DNA of 64,000 nucleotides from Shewanella sp. (GCF_013214165.1 NZ_JABSSM010000019.1:62001-126000), one strand, 5' to 3'; shown: positions 29,759 to 41,751, counted from the stretch's first letter. Notes: generated by a model from the sequence alone, not told the origin. Numbers and translations are program-made.

Positions 29759-31291
29759 TCAAAATGTCTTATAAAACTCGATAAGTTCATCAAATGGCAT
29801 GGGGTTAGCATAATAATAACCCTGAATAAGAAATATGCCTTTGTTGGCTAAGTAGTCGACCTGCTCTTTCGTTTCAACACCCTCGGCAATCACTTCCATT
29901 TTAGCCTCTTTCCCAAATGCGATAATAGCGTCTAGTACATTTCGTTTAAGGTCATCTGTCCCTATGGTATCAATAAACATCTTATCAATTTTTATACTAC
30001 GTAAACCTAACTCTTGTAGATAATTAAAACCACCATATCCGGTGCCAAAATCATCAAGTTTGAATGTAGTTCCTAATTCTATCAGTTTATTTATTTCTTT
30101 CTTGGCTAATTCTATGTTAACTATTCTCTTCCTCTCCGTTAATTCAAAACATATTTTATCCTTATCGATTGTCGGTTTGCCTTCAAACCACTTAGAGAGT
30201 AGCTCCATTTCTAAGTGAGCCGCGACTATATTTATACTTGACCAACCAGCTAAATGGTCCAAGTCTTGATACACCTTGTCTAACAATTGCTCGGTGATCG
30301 GCACTATTAAGCCACTGTCCTCCGCATAAGGAATAAACGAGTCAGGATAAATGACTTCACCCGAGCCTGTGATCCAGCGAACCAACACTTCCTGACCCAC
30401 CACCTCATGGGATATACTGTTGATGATTGGCTGATAATAGGGGATAAACTCTGAGTTCTTGATAGCTAATGCGATCACACGCTTATGTGAAACTTTGGCA
30501 TTTAGCCTAGCCAGGTATATGATATTGGCCATGGACCCAGCAAACAATCCAAATAAGAGAATAAATAAGTTCAGCTCGTCTTGAATTTCTTCAAATAAGA
30601 GATCTCCTGCATTAATTGATATTGAAAACTCAAACGTTTCCCCCTCTATATTGAGCAAAAAATCACGTTCATATTCATATTTATGCGCATCTTGGTCAAT
30701 ATTTGCTGAGCCACGTATTACTGTAGGTAAACCTTTGTGGGTCATATCAATTTTAAAACAGTTGAAACAGATCTCATTAAACCTTTCATTTATCACACTC
30801 CTATTTATCAAAGAGGTGAAAGTATTCCCTTGGTATTTATATATGTATAATATTTGTCTCTTATGGGGGAATTTATTTATCGTAGTACTGATGAATAAGT
30901 CGTGGTGTGCCGTGGGAATAAGTTTCGAGTGGTTTATCTTGATAGGCGAATCTAGGCTTGAGCATTTGTCGCCATTTTTCAATTCAAGTTGTAACACTCG
31001 AATTGTCGCCGGCAGTAGGTCTCTATCGGAGAGTATTTTTTTATCCAGTTCGCCACAATCGAAATCTAATTGTTTTATCAGTATGACTTCGGATAACCTA
31101 ATCGCTCGCTTTCGATTGATAATTACTTGTCTTTCTATTTCAGATACTATTTCTACCGATTTAACATAAACATACTTCTCCACTAATATATCTTTAAACG
31201 TAAACAAGATAACTAGCGGAGAAAACATGAGTAGCATGAAGATAGTCATGGCTTTACTGCTCGTATAAAAGCCGTACATGGATAGCTTCAT
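29759..31291 (-). CDS. CSS-motif EAL-domain cyclic-di-GMP phosphodiesterase
   Basis: 510 residues. An N-terminal membrane segment (about 13-32) and a periplasmic domain with Cys74 and the CSS motif (KCSSLD, about 107-112) are followed by a second membrane segment (about 236-258) and a cytoplasmic EAL domain. The signature reads EVLVRW (about 300) instead of EALVRW, with the metal-binding Glu kept. CFELTER, DDFGTGYGG, IKIDKMFI and EGVETKEQ are present, so it is probably active. CSS-motif enzymes are regulated by periplasmic disulphide state (family knowledge). Monocistronic. Confidence 0.88.
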   Translation of the reverse strand: MKLSMYGFYTSSKAMTIFMLLMFSPLVILFTFKDILVEKYVYVKSVEIVSEIERQVIINRKRAIRLSEVILIKQLDFDCGELDKKILSDRDLLPATIRVLQLELKNGDKCSSLDSPIKINHSKLIPTAHHDLFISTTINKFPHKRQILYIYKYQGNTFTSLINRSVINERFNEICFNCFKIDMTHKGLPTVIRGSANIDQDAHKYEYERDFLLNIEGETFEFSISINAGDLLFEEIQDELNLFILLFGLFAGSMANIIYLARLNAKVSHKRVIALAIKNSEFIPYYQPIINSISHEVVGQEVLVRWITGSGEVIYPDSFIPYAEDSGLIVPITEQLLDKVYQDLDHLAGWSSINIVAAHLEMELLSKWFEGKPTIDKDKICFELTERKRIVNIELAKKEINKLIELGTTFKLDDFGTGYGGFNYLQELGLRSIKIDKMFIDTIGTDDLKRNVLDAIIAFGKEAKMEVIAEGVETKEQVDYLANKGIFLIQGYYYANPMPFDELIEFYKTF

Positions 31292-31378
31292 CTTGCTACT
31301 GCCTATAATTAGTGAGCGTGAGCGTAAATGTTAATACATGTCGCGTCTGCTAACAACACTTGATTGTAGCGCCTGACA

Positions 31379-32314
31379 TCAATACAGAGGGGCTTCCCCC
31401 TCAGGTCGTGTCTTGAGCATCTTAAGAAACCACATGTACTGTTCGGGGTAAGCCAATATCACCTGCTCAACCGCCTGGTTCAAGGCTAAGGCTTCGTGCT
31501 CTTTGCCCCTCATCTCTTCTGGGTCGATGGCCGGCATCACGGTCAAATCAAAGCGGCGTGCGTGTTGATCGTAACCTATCTTAACCGGCAGCACCCGAGC
31601 ATTTCCGGCCTGTGCTAGGCGACCTACTACGGGCAAGGTGGCTTTTACCGTACCAAGAAAGGGCGCAAAAATACTCTTCTGCGGGCCTAGGTCTTCGTCG
31701 GGCAGATAGAAGAAGCTGTGGTTGTGCTTAAGCTCTGTTAACAAGGCACGGATCCCCGCCTCTCGCATATAGATGTTGGCGCCGAGTGAACTGCGCATGC
31801 GATTATTAAACCAGTTAAACAGGCCGTTTCTATGGGCTTTGGCCATGCTAACCAAGGGCAGCTCCAGGTTGAGCCTCAACCCCGCATATTCTATCCCCCA
31901 CACATGGGGCATGATAAAGATCACAGGTTGACCCGCTGCCCTAGCCTGTTCTACATGCTCAAAACCCATGAGATTGACTCTGCGCCTCACATTGGCTTTG
32001 GATCGCACCATAAGCTCTGATTGCGCCAGCAAGATTATCACGAAATTTTCGATATTGTCCTTGAGCAGAGACTCGATCTCTGCTGAGGATTTTTCCGGAA
32101 AACAGGTGATGAGATTAGTTCTTGCCACCGAAATTGGCTTTTTAGCTATCTTAGTCACCAGTCTTGCCAGTTGCCGTGCGATAGGATCACGTAACCGAGC
32201 AGGCATGAGCCCAAACAGGACTAAGATGAAGATACCTATCCAGGTAAATAAATACTTAGGGTGCAATAATTCGAGTTTAAAACGACGATCGAAATACTTT
32301 GGCTTTCTCGACAA
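31379..32314 (-). CDS. lpxM: Lipid A acyltransferase, LpxM (MsbB)-like
   Basis: Adds a secondary acyl chain to Kdo2-lipid IVA at the inner membrane. The HX4E catalytic motif is HVWGIE, followed by the MAKAHRN, YLPDEDLGP and LKMLKTRPEGEAPLY segments that align with E. coli LpxM (LLKTRKPGEIQPY). An ATG at 32371 is in frame but lies inside the ihfA terminator hairpin. A TTG at 32314 preceded by AGAGG gives about 311 residues and fits LpxM better, so I chose it. It lies downstream of ihfA. Confidence 0.82.
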   Translation of the reverse strand: MSRKPKYFDRRFKLELLHPKYLFTWIGIFILVLFGLMPARLRDPIARQLARLVTKIAKKPISVARTNLITCFPEKSSAEIESLLKDNIENFVIILLAQSELMVRSKANVRRRVNLMGFEHVEQARAAGQPVIFIMPHVWGIEYAGLRLNLELPLVSMAKAHRNGLFNWFNNRMRSSLGANIYMREAGIRALLTELKHNHSFFYLPDEDLGPQKSIFAPFLGTVKATLPVVGRLAQAGNARVLPVKIGYDQHARRFDLTVMPAIDPEEMRGKEHEALALNQAVEQVILAYPEQYMWFLKMLKTRPEGEAPLY

Positions 32315-32353
32315 GATACTGGCCTCTGCTAGAAAATTAAAAACGATAATAAA

Positions 32354-32381
32354 GAAAAAGCCACTCTTCATGAGTGGCTTT
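32354..32381 (-). terminator. ihfA terminator
   Basis: On the minus strand AAAGCCACTC and GAGTGGCTTT form a 10-bp stem with a 5-nt loop, followed by TTCTTT. It closes the pheST-ihfA operon and overlaps the longest possible start of lpxM. Confidence 0.85.
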
Positions 32382-32401
32382 CATTTAAAACCCACTCGAC
32401 A

Positions 32402-32698
32402 TTATCTCTTCGAGTTAGCCTCTTCTACGCGGCTCTTCAGCTTCTGTCCGGGACGGAAGGTGACGACGCGACGAGCTGAGATAGGGATATCTTCGCCTGT
32501 TTTCGGATTCCTTCCCGGTCTTTGATTCTTATCCCTGAGGTCAAAGTTGCCGAAACCAGATAACTTGACCTGCTCACCACTCTCGAGTGCTTGTCGAATT
32601 TCTTCGAAAAACGTCTCAACCATCTCCTTGGCTACTCGCTTATTTATCCCTAGCGTTTCAAAAAGATGCTCTGCCATTTCGGCCTTGGTAAGTGCCAT
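32402..32698 (-). CDS. ihfA: Integration host factor subunit alpha
   Basis: Nucleoid DNA-bending protein. The 98 residues start [14 protein letters not shown] and include [22 protein letters not shown], where the conserved RPGRNP contains the intercalating proline. The gene starts 4 bp after the pheT stop, the usual pheST-ihfA arrangement of gammaproteobacteria. Confidence 0.97.
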   Translation of the reverse strand: MALTKAEMAEHLFETLGINKRVAKEMVETFFEEIRQALESGEQVKLSGFGNFDLRDKNQRPGRNPKTGEDIPISARRVVTFRPGQKLKSRVEEANSKR

Positions 32699-32702
32699 AC
32701 TT

Positions 32703-35090
32703 TTAGTTCCTCAACAATGCGTTGAACTCGGACTCGAGTGCAGAAACCACTGAATCTACCATCTCAGCTATCTCTTTTTCTGCGAGTGTACGAGTGTTGT
32801 CTTGTAATGTAAGTGCGATCGCTAGGCTCTTTTTGCCTGACTCAACACCTTTACCTTGGTATACGTCGAATAAGTTTATGCCAACCAACTGATTTTGGCT
32901 AACTTTTCTTATCATTTTTACAACATCACCGGCCGAAATATGGTCATCGACCACCATAGCTATATCACGACGATTGGCCGGAAACTTAGATACAGCCTGG
33001 GCTTGAGGTAAACTGGCATGTAATAAAGCGTCCAATTCGAGCTCAAAAATAATTGTTCTGCCATTGAGGCTAAACGGCTTTTCTAAGCTAGGATGGACAG
33101 TACCTATGATACCTATGACGCGATCATTTCTTAATATTTCAGCACATTGCCCCGGATGAAGCGCAGGATGACTTGCGGCTCTAAACGTAAATTCTTCATC
33201 GGAAACTGTCAAGCCGATAATCGCTTCAAGATCGCCTTTTAAGTCAAAAAAGTCAGCGGTTTTAGATTCCATCGACCAATGTTCATCATTCTGGTTACCA
33301 GAAATCACAGCCGCAATCATGGGCTGTTGACGCACATTGGAGTCGGCAGATGTATCAGGCACGAAACGCAGGCCAGTTTCAAACAGACGCACTCGGTTTT
33401 GCTGACGACTCTGATTGTAACCCACAGCGCCTAACAGGCCGGTGAACAGCGACAGACGCATCGCCGACATCTCGATAGAGATAGGATTAGGCAAGACCAT
33501 GGCTTCACAGCCCGGATGTACCTTATCCTGAAGCTTAGGGTCGACGAAACTGTAGGTAATGGCTTCCTGGAATCCACGAGCCACCAGCATGCTACGCACA
33601 CGCTTTAAGCTGATATCAGACTCTTTATGGTCCGGCATACTTAACGAACCGACAGGCGCGATATTAGGTATATTGTCGTAGCCATAGATACGAGCAACTT
33701 CTTCGATCAAGTCTTCTTCGATAGCCATATCGAAACGATATGTGGCGGTAACCACATGCCACTGGTCGGCAGTAAACTCGACCGCAAACCCAAGACGCTC
33801 AAGAATCTCGCTGACTTCAGCATCTGAAATATGATGACCTAAGATGCGATCTAACTTGCTGCGACGCAAGGTGATCGATACCGGCTTTGGCAGATGCTCA
33901 TCAGACTTAGCTTCGACAACCGGCCCCGCTTCACCACCACAGATATCGAGCACTAGACGTGTCGCTCTATCCATCACCTTATGCTGCAGCTCAGGGTCAA
34001 CGCCACGCTCGAAACGATGCGATGAGTCGGTGTGCAGTCCGAGGCGACGAGTCTTACCTAAGATAGCCAGAGGCGCGAAGAAGGCACATTCAAGCAAGAT
34101 ATCTTGAGTCTCACTGTTCACACCCGAATATTCGCCGCCAAAGACACCAGCAAGGGCCAGAGGCTTCTCTTGGTCACTGATGACTAACATGTCCTCAGGC
34201 ACAGTAACCTCGTTACCATCGAGCAGTGTGAGCTTCTCATCGCCTGTTGCCATGCGAACCTGAATGTCACCACTTATCTTGGCTAAGTCGAAGGCATGCA
34301 TAGGCTGGCCAAATTCGATCAAGACATAGTTAGTGATATCGACAATGGGATCGATAGAGCGAATACCACTGCGACGCAGTTTCTCTTGCATCCATAATGG
34401 CGATTGAGCCTTAACGTTGACATTCTTAACCACACGGCCAAGATAACGTGCGCAAGACTCGGGAGCCTGAAGGTCGATCTGAATCGAATCATCGATGCAA
34501 GGAACGACGTTTTCCCATGTAGGCTCTGTCACGGCTTGACGGTTCAATACGCCAACTTCACGAGCCAGACCCGACATGCCGAGGCAATCGGCGCGGTTTG
34601 CCGTGAGATCGACATCGATGATCGCATCTTCCAGACTCAAAAAATCACGGATATCTGCGCCTATAGGCGCATCAGTTGGCAATTCAAGGATACCATCGCT
34701 GTCGATATCTATGCCAAGCTCACCATAAGAACACAGCATACCAGATGAAGGTTCACCACGAAGCTTAGCCTTCTTGATTTTAAAATTACCCGGCAGCACA
34801 GCGCCGACCATGGCAACGGCGACTTTCAGGCCTAGACGACAGTTAGGGGCGCCACAAACAATGTCGATAAGCTCATCTTGCCCGACATTAATTTTGGTGA
34901 CACGCAGCTTATCTGCATCCGGGTGCTGACCACATTCGACAACTTCGCCGACGATAACGCCTGAAAATTCACCGGCGACGGCTTCGATACCATCGACTTC
35001 GAGGCCGGCCATGGTGATTTGATGTGACAATTCGTCACGGCTTATGCTTGGGTTAACCCACTCACGGAGCCAAGATTCACTAAATTTCAT
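32703..35090 (-). CDS. pheT: Phenylalanyl-tRNA synthetase beta subunit
   Basis: 795 residues, the normal length. The N-terminal tRNA-binding OB domain (residues about 40-150, [19 protein letters not shown]), the B3/B4 editing region, B5 and catalytic-like core ([17 protein letters not shown]), and the C-terminal anticodon-binding domain ([14 protein letters not shown]) are all recognisable. It lies 14 bp behind pheS. Confidence 0.97.
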   Translation of the reverse strand: MKFSESWLREWVNPSISRDELSHQITMAGLEVDGIEAVAGEFSGVIVGEVVECGQHPDADKLRVTKINVGQDELIDIVCGAPNCRLGLKVAVAMVGAVLPGNFKIKKAKLRGEPSSGMLCSYGELGIDIDSDGILELPTDAPIGADIRDFLSLEDAIIDVDLTANRADCLGMSGLAREVGVLNRQAVTEPTWENVVPCIDDSIQIDLQAPESCARYLGRVVKNVNVKAQSPLWMQEKLRRSGIRSIDPIVDITNYVLIEFGQPMHAFDLAKISGDIQVRMATGDEKLTLLDGNEVTVPEDMLVISDQEKPLALAGVFGGEYSGVNSETQDILLECAFFAPLAILGKTRRLGLHTDSSHRFERGVDPELQHKVMDRATRLVLDICGGEAGPVVEAKSDEHLPKPVSITLRRSKLDRILGHHISDAEVSEILERLGFAVEFTADQWHVVTATYRFDMAIEEDLIEEVARIYGYDNIPNIAPVGSLSMPDHKESDISLKRVRSMLVARGFQEAITYSFVDPKLQDKVHPGCEAMVLPNPISIEMSAMRLSLFTGLLGAVGYNQSRQQNRVRLFETGLRFVPDTSADSNVRQQPMIAAVISGNQNDEHWSMESKTADFFDLKGDLEAIIGLTVSDEEFTFRAASHPALHPGQCAEILRNDRVIGIIGTVHPSLEKPFSLNGRTIIFELELDALLHASLPQAQAVSKFPANRRDIAMVVDDHISAGDVVKMIRKVSQNQLVGINLFDVYQGKGVESGKKSLAIALTLQDNTRTLAEKEIAEMVDSVVSALESEFNALLRN

Positions 35091-35104
35091 GCAGTACTGC
35101 TCCG

Positions 35105-36136
<1,032 letters not shown>

Positions 36137-36193
36137 TTACTGTCTATTTATCTTACGAAAATAGAAAAAGAGACAGATTTTACGTGAGCTCAT
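36137..36193 (-). CDS. Candidate pheST leader peptide (PheM-like)
   Basis: An 18-codon frame, MSSRKICLFFYFRKINRQ, ends 48 bp before the pheS start. Its Phe-rich core LFFYF resembles the RFFFYF core of E. coli PheM, which controls pheST by attenuation. I see no convincing terminator between this frame and pheS, and no strong ribosome-binding site, so control could be translational or the match may be chance. Confidence 0.35.
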   Translation of the reverse strand: MSSRKICLFFYFRKINRQ

Positions 36194-36275
36194 CGATTTT
36201 GACTAGGGCTAATTTACGCTTTTTACCCATAAAACCTAGATATATCCTTCATATCCCCAATATACCCCCTCTGCA

Positions 36276-36301
36276 TCAGACATTGACTAGCCAATGTCTG
36301 A
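36276..36301 (-). other. Perfect hairpin in the pheS-MCP intergenic region
   Basis: TCAGACATTG pairs with CAATGTCTGA around a 6-nt loop. It lies between two divergent genes, with no T-run on either side. It could be a protein site or part of the pheST leader; nothing else is seen in this region. Confidence 0.4.
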
Positions 36302-36477
36302 ATAATACTCAAACATCCCCCTTTCACAACAGTAAAAAAGTTACAACCAAACACGAATTTTGCCTACAAGACTAACAAACATCGAACGACCGAATACATG
36401 CCTATTAAATAAATATTAAGAAATTGGCCACACACCCGATATATATATGTGATCACATTCAGTAACCGAGAAGTGCT

Positions 36478-37980
36478 ATGAAACAAGTAAAATTCCGTTG
36501 GGTTGACCAGTTTCTTATAAAAATGACACTGAAAACTAAATTCGCCATCCTGGCGATTATTCCCATTCTCACCTTAATAGGGCTTTCCTTCATCCTATAT
36601 AGCCAATTTATGCTGCAGATGACACAGAACCAGCATGATGCGGCCCGGCAACAAACAAGCGCCATAGGCGAGATAGTGACACTCAGCGCTCAATATATCC
36701 CTGAGGATCAACAAGCAGAATATCGAGGCCAACTGACACGACTTCAGCTGGTTATCGATGAGCAGAGTTTATCTCGGGAGCAAGCTAATGCGGCCAGTCA
36801 AGGGGGCGGCATAGTCAGTGATAATTATCAGACTCGAGCCATAGGTTCCCTGGACCGAAACGGCCTTGTGGCTATCGTGACAGTGAGTGATCTCAATAGC
36901 ATTATGGATGGGTCTTGGACGTATGTCATAGCCTGCTTGATGGCATTCTTCTTTATCATCATTATTTCCAACTACTATATCGCCTCTTTCGTCGGTGGTG
37001 CCCTCTACACCAATGTGATGGCACTTAAGAGAGCGGCAGATGGCGATCTTACCGCAAGACTCAACTTCTTTGAGGTAAAAGATGAGTTCAGTATATTAGC
37101 CATCAGCATAGATACCTTGCTCGAGCGCCAACATCATTTAGTGACTGAGCTTAGCCAGGCCAGCATGCAGATCCGTCAAGTGGTGCAATCATTTCGTCAA
37201 AATGCCCAGCAAGGTCAGTCTCTAGCCTCTAATCAGAGACAGCACCTCGACTCACTGGCAACGGCCATGGAAGAGATGACGGCGGCGGTCAAAGAGGTGG
37301 CGCGTAATGCCGAGCAGTCATCGATTGAGACGCAAGAAGCCAATGCTCAGGTTGATGCGGGTTCAAAGGATATTGCCACGACGGTTAACGCCATCGAGAT
37401 GCTATCAGATGAAATAGGTGAAGCCTCCACGGCAGTGAATACTCTCAATGAAAATGCGGCAAAAATCGACGCCGTAGTGACCACCATTAATTCGATTTCT
37501 GAACAAACTAACCTGTTGGCACTCAACGCCGCCATCGAAGCCGCTCGCGCCGGTGAGCAAGGTCGTGGATTTGCCGTTGTCGCCGATGAGGTCCGAACCT
37601 TAGCGGGACGGACTCAAGCGGCGACTGTCGAGATCAAATCGATGATCGAGGCTCTGCAGACGGGAGCACAAGACTTGACTCAAGTGATGAAGCGCACCGT
37701 AGACAAGGCAAACGAAGGTAAGAAGCACGTTCTCGATACGGGTGATGACTTGAAATCCATTGCCGAACACAGTGGTCGTGTATATGAGATGAGTATGCTC
37801 ATCGCCACCTCCGCCGATGAGCAATCGGCAGTGGCGAACGAGATCGCGACAAACTTGATGGAGATCCGTAACCAATCCCATAACGTTGAACAGTCGGCTG
37901 ATGACTCGGTATCGGGCTGCGATGAACTGTATGCCACTGCGGAGCAGCTAGATCAATTGCTCGTTGGACTCAAGATCTAA
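36478..37980 (+). CDS. Methyl-accepting chemotaxis protein
   Basis: 500 residues. The first membrane segment is about 21-43, a short sensing region of about 100 residues follows, and the second membrane segment is about 146-170. A HAMP region ([17 protein letters not shown]) and the cytoplasmic signalling coiled coil come next. The hairpin tip [20 protein letters not shown] (from residue 344) and [15 protein letters not shown] bind CheA/CheW. No C-terminal CheR pentapeptide is seen. The small periplasmic domain is too short for a full Cache domain, and the ligand is unknown. A terminator follows. Confidence 0.93.
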   Translation: MKQVKFRWVDQFLIKMTLKTKFAILAIIPILTLIGLSFILYSQFMLQMTQNQHDAARQQTSAIGEIVTLSAQYIPEDQQAEYRGQLTRLQLVIDEQSLSREQANAASQGGGIVSDNYQTRAIGSLDRNGLVAIVTVSDLNSIMDGSWTYVIACLMAFFFIIIISNYYIASFVGGALYTNVMALKRAADGDLTARLNFFEVKDEFSILAISIDTLLERQHHLVTELSQASMQIRQVVQSFRQNAQQGQSLASNQRQHLDSLATAMEEMTAAVKEVARNAEQSSIETQEANAQVDAGSKDIATTVNAIEMLSDEIGEASTAVNTLNENAAKIDAVVTTINSISEQTNLLALNAAIEAARAGEQGRGFAVVADEVRTLAGRTQAATVEIKSMIEALQTGAQDLTQVMKRTVDKANEGKKHVLDTGDDLKSIAEHSGRVYEMSMLIATSADEQSAVANEIATNLMEIRNQSHNVEQSADDSVSGCDELYATAEQLDQLLVGLKI

Positions 37981-38049
37981 GCCTCAGGCTTAATGCTTGG
38001 ATAGACAATTCTAAATATGTCCGTCCTGAAATAGGTTGACGGTTTTATC

Positions 38050-38079
38050 AGACCTGTAGCAAATGCTGCAGGTCTTTTT
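38050..38079 (+). terminator. Terminator after the chemotaxis receptor
   Basis: AGACCTGTAGC pairs with GCTGCAGGTCT (one T-G pair, AAAT loop), followed by TTTTC. Confidence 0.85.
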
Positions 38080-38175
38080 CATGCTGCTATTCACTAGGCT
38101 GGTTTAAACTTGATGGTTTTTCATCTATGGTAGAATGCTATCTCAATGATATGAGTAAAAAGGAATTATGCCTAA

Positions 38176-40812
38176 ATGGGAAATAATGGATCCGATGACC
38201 AGCGCTCTTTCAACACACATTGGCTGAACAGCTTACCCTTTAAGTTTTCTATTGTTCAGTTTTGTATCGTCAGCCTGATCATAGTATCGAGTACCTGGCT
38301 TATCCTATCCATAGAGAAGAAGCATCATCAGGAGACCCAGGTATCCTTGAGCCAAAATTTAGGCTTGACCATAGTCGCTCAACTGCAGCAAATTACATCA
38401 AAAATTGAAGCTCTCGCCGCCTCTATGGCCTCTATTGGCGTCACTTATGCAAATTCTCCATCGCAGCTACAACAGATAGTCCCCGCCCTCCTAGATACCG
38501 ATGGACAAAAATCCCTGATAGCGGGGGGAGGAATATGGCCTGAGCCCGGTGCGTTCGATTCATCTAAACTGCGTAACAGTGCCTTCTGGTCCCGTAATGA
38601 GCAAAATAAATTTGAGCAGATCTACGGATATAATTATACCAATGGATCAGGCTATCATGCAGCACTCTGGTACAAACCGACGCGTTTTTACCCTGTCGGT
38701 ACCACCTACTGGTCCGATGCCTATATCGATCCACATACCGATGAGACCATGATCACAGCTTCGGTCCCCATGTGGTTAGAGCATCAATTTATCGGAGTAA
38801 CTACGGTCGATCTGGCGCTATCATCACTACAATCCTTTTTTAATAAGTTAGAACTACATCTAGGCTATGTGTTGGTACTCGACAGTAATAACAACCTCTT
38901 GGCTCATCCCTATTATTCCGAAGATCAAGGCTCGAGCACAACATCGCCTTACTTGAGTCATACATTCGAGCAATTCACCCAAGATCATCCTGCATACGCC
39001 TCAGTCCTGACTGAGATAGAGAAAATTGATGCGCAATTCCTCAAGCATGCGGGGTCGAGCAGCGCCTATGATAAAACCCAACTCGATAGTCTGTTAAATA
39101 CCTTAGATGTATCTAAACGAGACAGGCTATCGGCGCTCATCAATGCCAATGCTAGGGGAATAGCGCCAAACTCTGAACGCACCACTAGCTTCGTCTTAGA
39201 TCAAGACCCTCTGCTCAATCAGCCTGTATTAGTCTCTATGTTTCACATGCCCAGAACCTACTGGAAAATAATCTTAGTGACTCCACTGAGTGAAGTGGGT
39301 AATAAGGATCATGCAGTTGCGGCAAAGATAGGTCTCTTTCTGCTCTTAACTCAATTGTTCGCCCTTGTCGTACTATTTATGTTCCAGCATAGATTATTTA
39401 TCAAACCCATCTCCAAGATGGTTAAGTCTCTGCAAGAGGGTAACATAGCGAAATTAGAGCTAACCGCCAATCAACGCAAAGATGAAATAGGCAAGTTAGC
39501 CAAGGCGTTTACACAAAGAAATCAGCAGCTTGAGATAGCTTACGCCAGTTTGGATGCCGGTAACCTAGCGCTGGAACAGCAACTAGCTATGCAAAAACAC
39601 GCACAGATTCAATTGAGCAAACATAAAAATCAGCTCAATGATCTACTCAACTCCTCTCAAAACCTTATCTGTATCAAGAACACAGAAGGCTATTATACCT
39701 TAGTGAATGATAGGTTCTGTGAGGTGTTAGGCCTTGAGCGGGCCAAGGTGATCGGGGCTAAAGACAGCGACCTTTTTCCTGCCCACATCGCCGAGATCAT
39801 TGCCAGCCATGACAAGATCATTGCCAGCACTGAAAAGCCGCAAAGTTTTGAGCAACTCATACCCACCAATCAAGGTGAAATCACCTACCTGATCACTAAA
39901 TATCCCATTCAGGATAACGAAGGAAACATCCTTGCTTTGGGCGCCATGGCGTTCGATATCAGCCATATAAAAACAATTACCCTGGAGTTGACCAGCCAGG
40001 TTGAACAAGTCAATCAAGACTTGGTTCACCGGGAGATGCAGGTACAAGAGCTCAAGATGACGCTACGCCGACTTGAGCTGTCGAGCATCAGCATAGAAAA
40101 GCACAAGCAAGAATCGCTACAACTGCAACAACTCGGGGTTCAGAATCATAAGTTAATGCCCCAACTGCTCACCGACATCTTGAGAGAACAGCTCAAAGAG
40201 CATGAACTCATCTTCACCAAGCTGAGTCATGACAGTCCATTGCAACCGGGGAATGAGCTGGTGGAGCTTAAGCGCCTTGTCACAGAACAAACCGATAAGC
40301 TTCGTCACCTGCTCTACCTAGTGGTGCCCCAGAGCGAAGCCATTAAGTCAGTGCACATCAAACAGTTTGTGGAACATCTGTTGGCCGTGTTAGCCCCACA
40401 ATTGGATGCATACAAGGTGAAGGTTAGTCTGGAATGTTCTGAGCAATTGAGCTTACAAGTCTCGCCCTGGTCGCTGTTACTGCTGTTTTATAAACTATTA
40501 CACAACACCTTATTCCATGGCTTCACCATGGACACAGAGCAAAATGAGATCGCTATCTCGGTGCATCAAGACGGTCAACAGCTAGTGGTATGCATCAAGG
40601 ACAATGGTCTAGGTATCGAACCTTCGCACTTGGAAGAGATAAACAAGCAGATAGAAAAACACACGAGTACAGGCACCCTAGCAGAGTTAGCCCTCTGGCT
40701 GAAAATCGAATTTGAAGGAGAGTTAAGTCTTAGCTCTGAATGGTCAAAATACACAGAAGTAAGATGTTTACTGACCATTGCTGACTACACCATTAAATGC
40801 CCTATCAGATAG
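38176..40812 (+). CDS. Membrane sensor histidine-kinase-like protein (dCache, HAMP, PAS, HATPase)
   Basis: 878 residues. TM1 is about 24-44, then a large periplasmic dCache-like domain (to about 375) with WYKPTRFYPVGTTYWSDAYID typical of ligand-binding Cache folds. TM2 is about 380-402, then HAMP, a coiled coil and a PAS domain (about 487-605; LNSSQNLICIKNTEGYYTLVN). A second helical region and a C-terminal HATPase_c follow (N-box-like LLHNTLFHGF near 775, G1 box DNGLGI near 809). I see no ordinary H-box between PAS and ATPase. No response regulator adjoins. The ATG lies 10 bp after AGGAA. Confidence 0.8.
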   Translation: MGNNGSDDQRSFNTHWLNSLPFKFSIVQFCIVSLIIVSSTWLILSIEKKHHQETQVSLSQNLGLTIVAQLQQITSKIEALAASMASIGVTYANSPSQLQQIVPALLDTDGQKSLIAGGGIWPEPGAFDSSKLRNSAFWSRNEQNKFEQIYGYNYTNGSGYHAALWYKPTRFYPVGTTYWSDAYIDPHTDETMITASVPMWLEHQFIGVTTVDLALSSLQSFFNKLELHLGYVLVLDSNNNLLAHPYYSEDQGSSTTSPYLSHTFEQFTQDHPAYASVLTEIEKIDAQFLKHAGSSSAYDKTQLDSLLNTLDVSKRDRLSALINANARGIAPNSERTTSFVLDQDPLLNQPVLVSMFHMPRTYWKIILVTPLSEVGNKDHAVAAKIGLFLLLTQLFALVVLFMFQHRLFIKPISKMVKSLQEGNIAKLELTANQRKDEIGKLAKAFTQRNQQLEIAYASLDAGNLALEQQLAMQKHAQIQLSKHKNQLNDLLNSSQNLICIKNTEGYYTLVNDRFCEVLGLERAKVIGAKDSDLFPAHIAEIIASHDKIIASTEKPQSFEQLIPTNQGEITYLITKYPIQDNEGNILALGAMAFDISHIKTITLELTSQVEQVNQDLVHREMQVQELKMTLRRLELSSISIEKHKQESLQLQQLGVQNHKLMPQLLTDILREQLKEHELIFTKLSHDSPLQPGNELVELKRLVTEQTDKLRHLLYLVVPQSEAIKSVHIKQFVEHLLAVLAPQLDAYKVKVSLECSEQLSLQVSPWSLLLLFYKLLHNTLFHGFTMDTEQNEIAISVHQDGQQLVVCIKDNGLGIEPSHLEEINKQIEKHTSTGTLAELALWLKIEFEGELSLSSEWSKYTEVRCLLTIADYTIKCPIR

Positions 40813-40881
40813 ACAGCTCAGGTGCAAAGGTAAGATAAAATGGCAGAGGCTAGTCTCCCCCTCAAATAGACACTCAAATGA

Positions 40882-41751
40882 TCAACGCTCTACGTCCACC
40901 AGGTAATGACCCTGCAACCAGTTTCGTCCTATGAGTAACTTATAACTCATTTTACTTCGGTCTCTGAGGTTCACTTTTACCTTATATTCCTGATCCGGCT
41001 CGCCGACAGTGAGCTCCACCATATAGCGGATCTCGCTGCCCTGGGCATTACGGATCAACGATGTCTCGACAATCATGGCCTGTATGCGATGAGTCACGCC
41101 TTTCTCATTCTCCGTGGTAAAGCTGAGCATCTTGCCGATATTGGCGTCCATGTCATCGACACCATTGGCGACGTTCAAATCTACCGCATGCAGTGAGTTT
41201 TCTACGGCGCCGGTGTCGATACGAGTCTTAAACATCAACCCTGTCTCTATTATGTGAATTGATGCTACAGGCCCTATCAGCTTCTTGTCTGAGACATCGA
41301 CGATATATTTACCTTTTAACCAGTTACGGCCAATTAATAGTTTGTAATCCATGTGGCTTCTATCGCGTAAATTAACCAGAACTTTACGTTCCTGGCCATG
41401 GTAACCCACATCGAGTTGCACCATATACCGTGTTTCTCTACCCTGTGAGTTAGTCACTGTGGATGTTTTTACTATGGGAGCCGACAGTCTTTGACGCTCA
41501 CCGGAGGCATTCTCAGTGGTGAAATGAATTATCTTGCCCACATTATGTTTCATTTTCTTAGCGCTGCCACCCTCGATGTCTAAGTCGAATGCATGCAGGG
41601 ATGTGTTGCCTGCGCCGGTATCGATTCGTGCCACATAAGTAAGCTGAGTCTCGACCACAGACATCTCTGCCGTCGGGCCTATAATGGTCTTATCTTGTGC
41701 TAACGCAGATGTAGAGAGAAACAACATACATAAACCTATTTTTTTCAGCAT
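40882..41751 (-). CDS. Duplicated retropepsin-like (RimK-associated Zn-protease family) secreted protein
   Basis: About 289 residues from MLKKIGLCML, with a signal peptide cleaved near ALA-Q. The body is two tandem copies of one domain (about 23-150 and 160-289). Each begins IGP, carries a DTGA motif (RIDTGAGNTSLHA; RIDTGAVENSLHA), then a LRDRS..YKLLIGRNWL..Y.VDV ending. DTGA is the aspartic-protease-like motif of the PF05618/retropepsin-like group often called ATP-dependent zinc protease. Function is unknown; a periplasmic pseudo-dimeric peptidase is a reasonable guess. An upstream ATG at 41769 is less likely. Confidence 0.7.
   Translation of the reverse strand: MLKKIGLCMLFLSTSALAQDKTIIGPTAEMSVVETQLTYVARIDTGAGNTSLHAFDLDIEGGSAKKMKHNVGKIIHFTTENASGERQRLSAPIVKTSTVTNSQGRETRYMVQLDVGYHGQERKVLVNLRDRSHMDYKLLIGRNWLKGKYIVDVSDKKLIGPVASIHIIETGLMFKTRIDTGAVENSLHAVDLNVANGVDDMDANIGKMLSFTTENEKGVTHRIQAMIVETSLIRNAQGSEIRYMVELTVGEPDQEYKVKVNLRDRSKMSYKLLIGRNWLQGHYLVDVER

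Noticed and set aside
30651-31169. 172-codon plus-strand frame inside the EAL gene
   Set aside because: Opposite-strand shadow; the EAL protein has membrane, CSS and EAL motifs throughout.
32314-32371. Upstream ATG start for lpxM at 32371
   Set aside because: It lies within the ihfA terminator hairpin and has no ribosome-binding site; the TTG at 32314 has AGAGG upstream and fits the family N-terminus.
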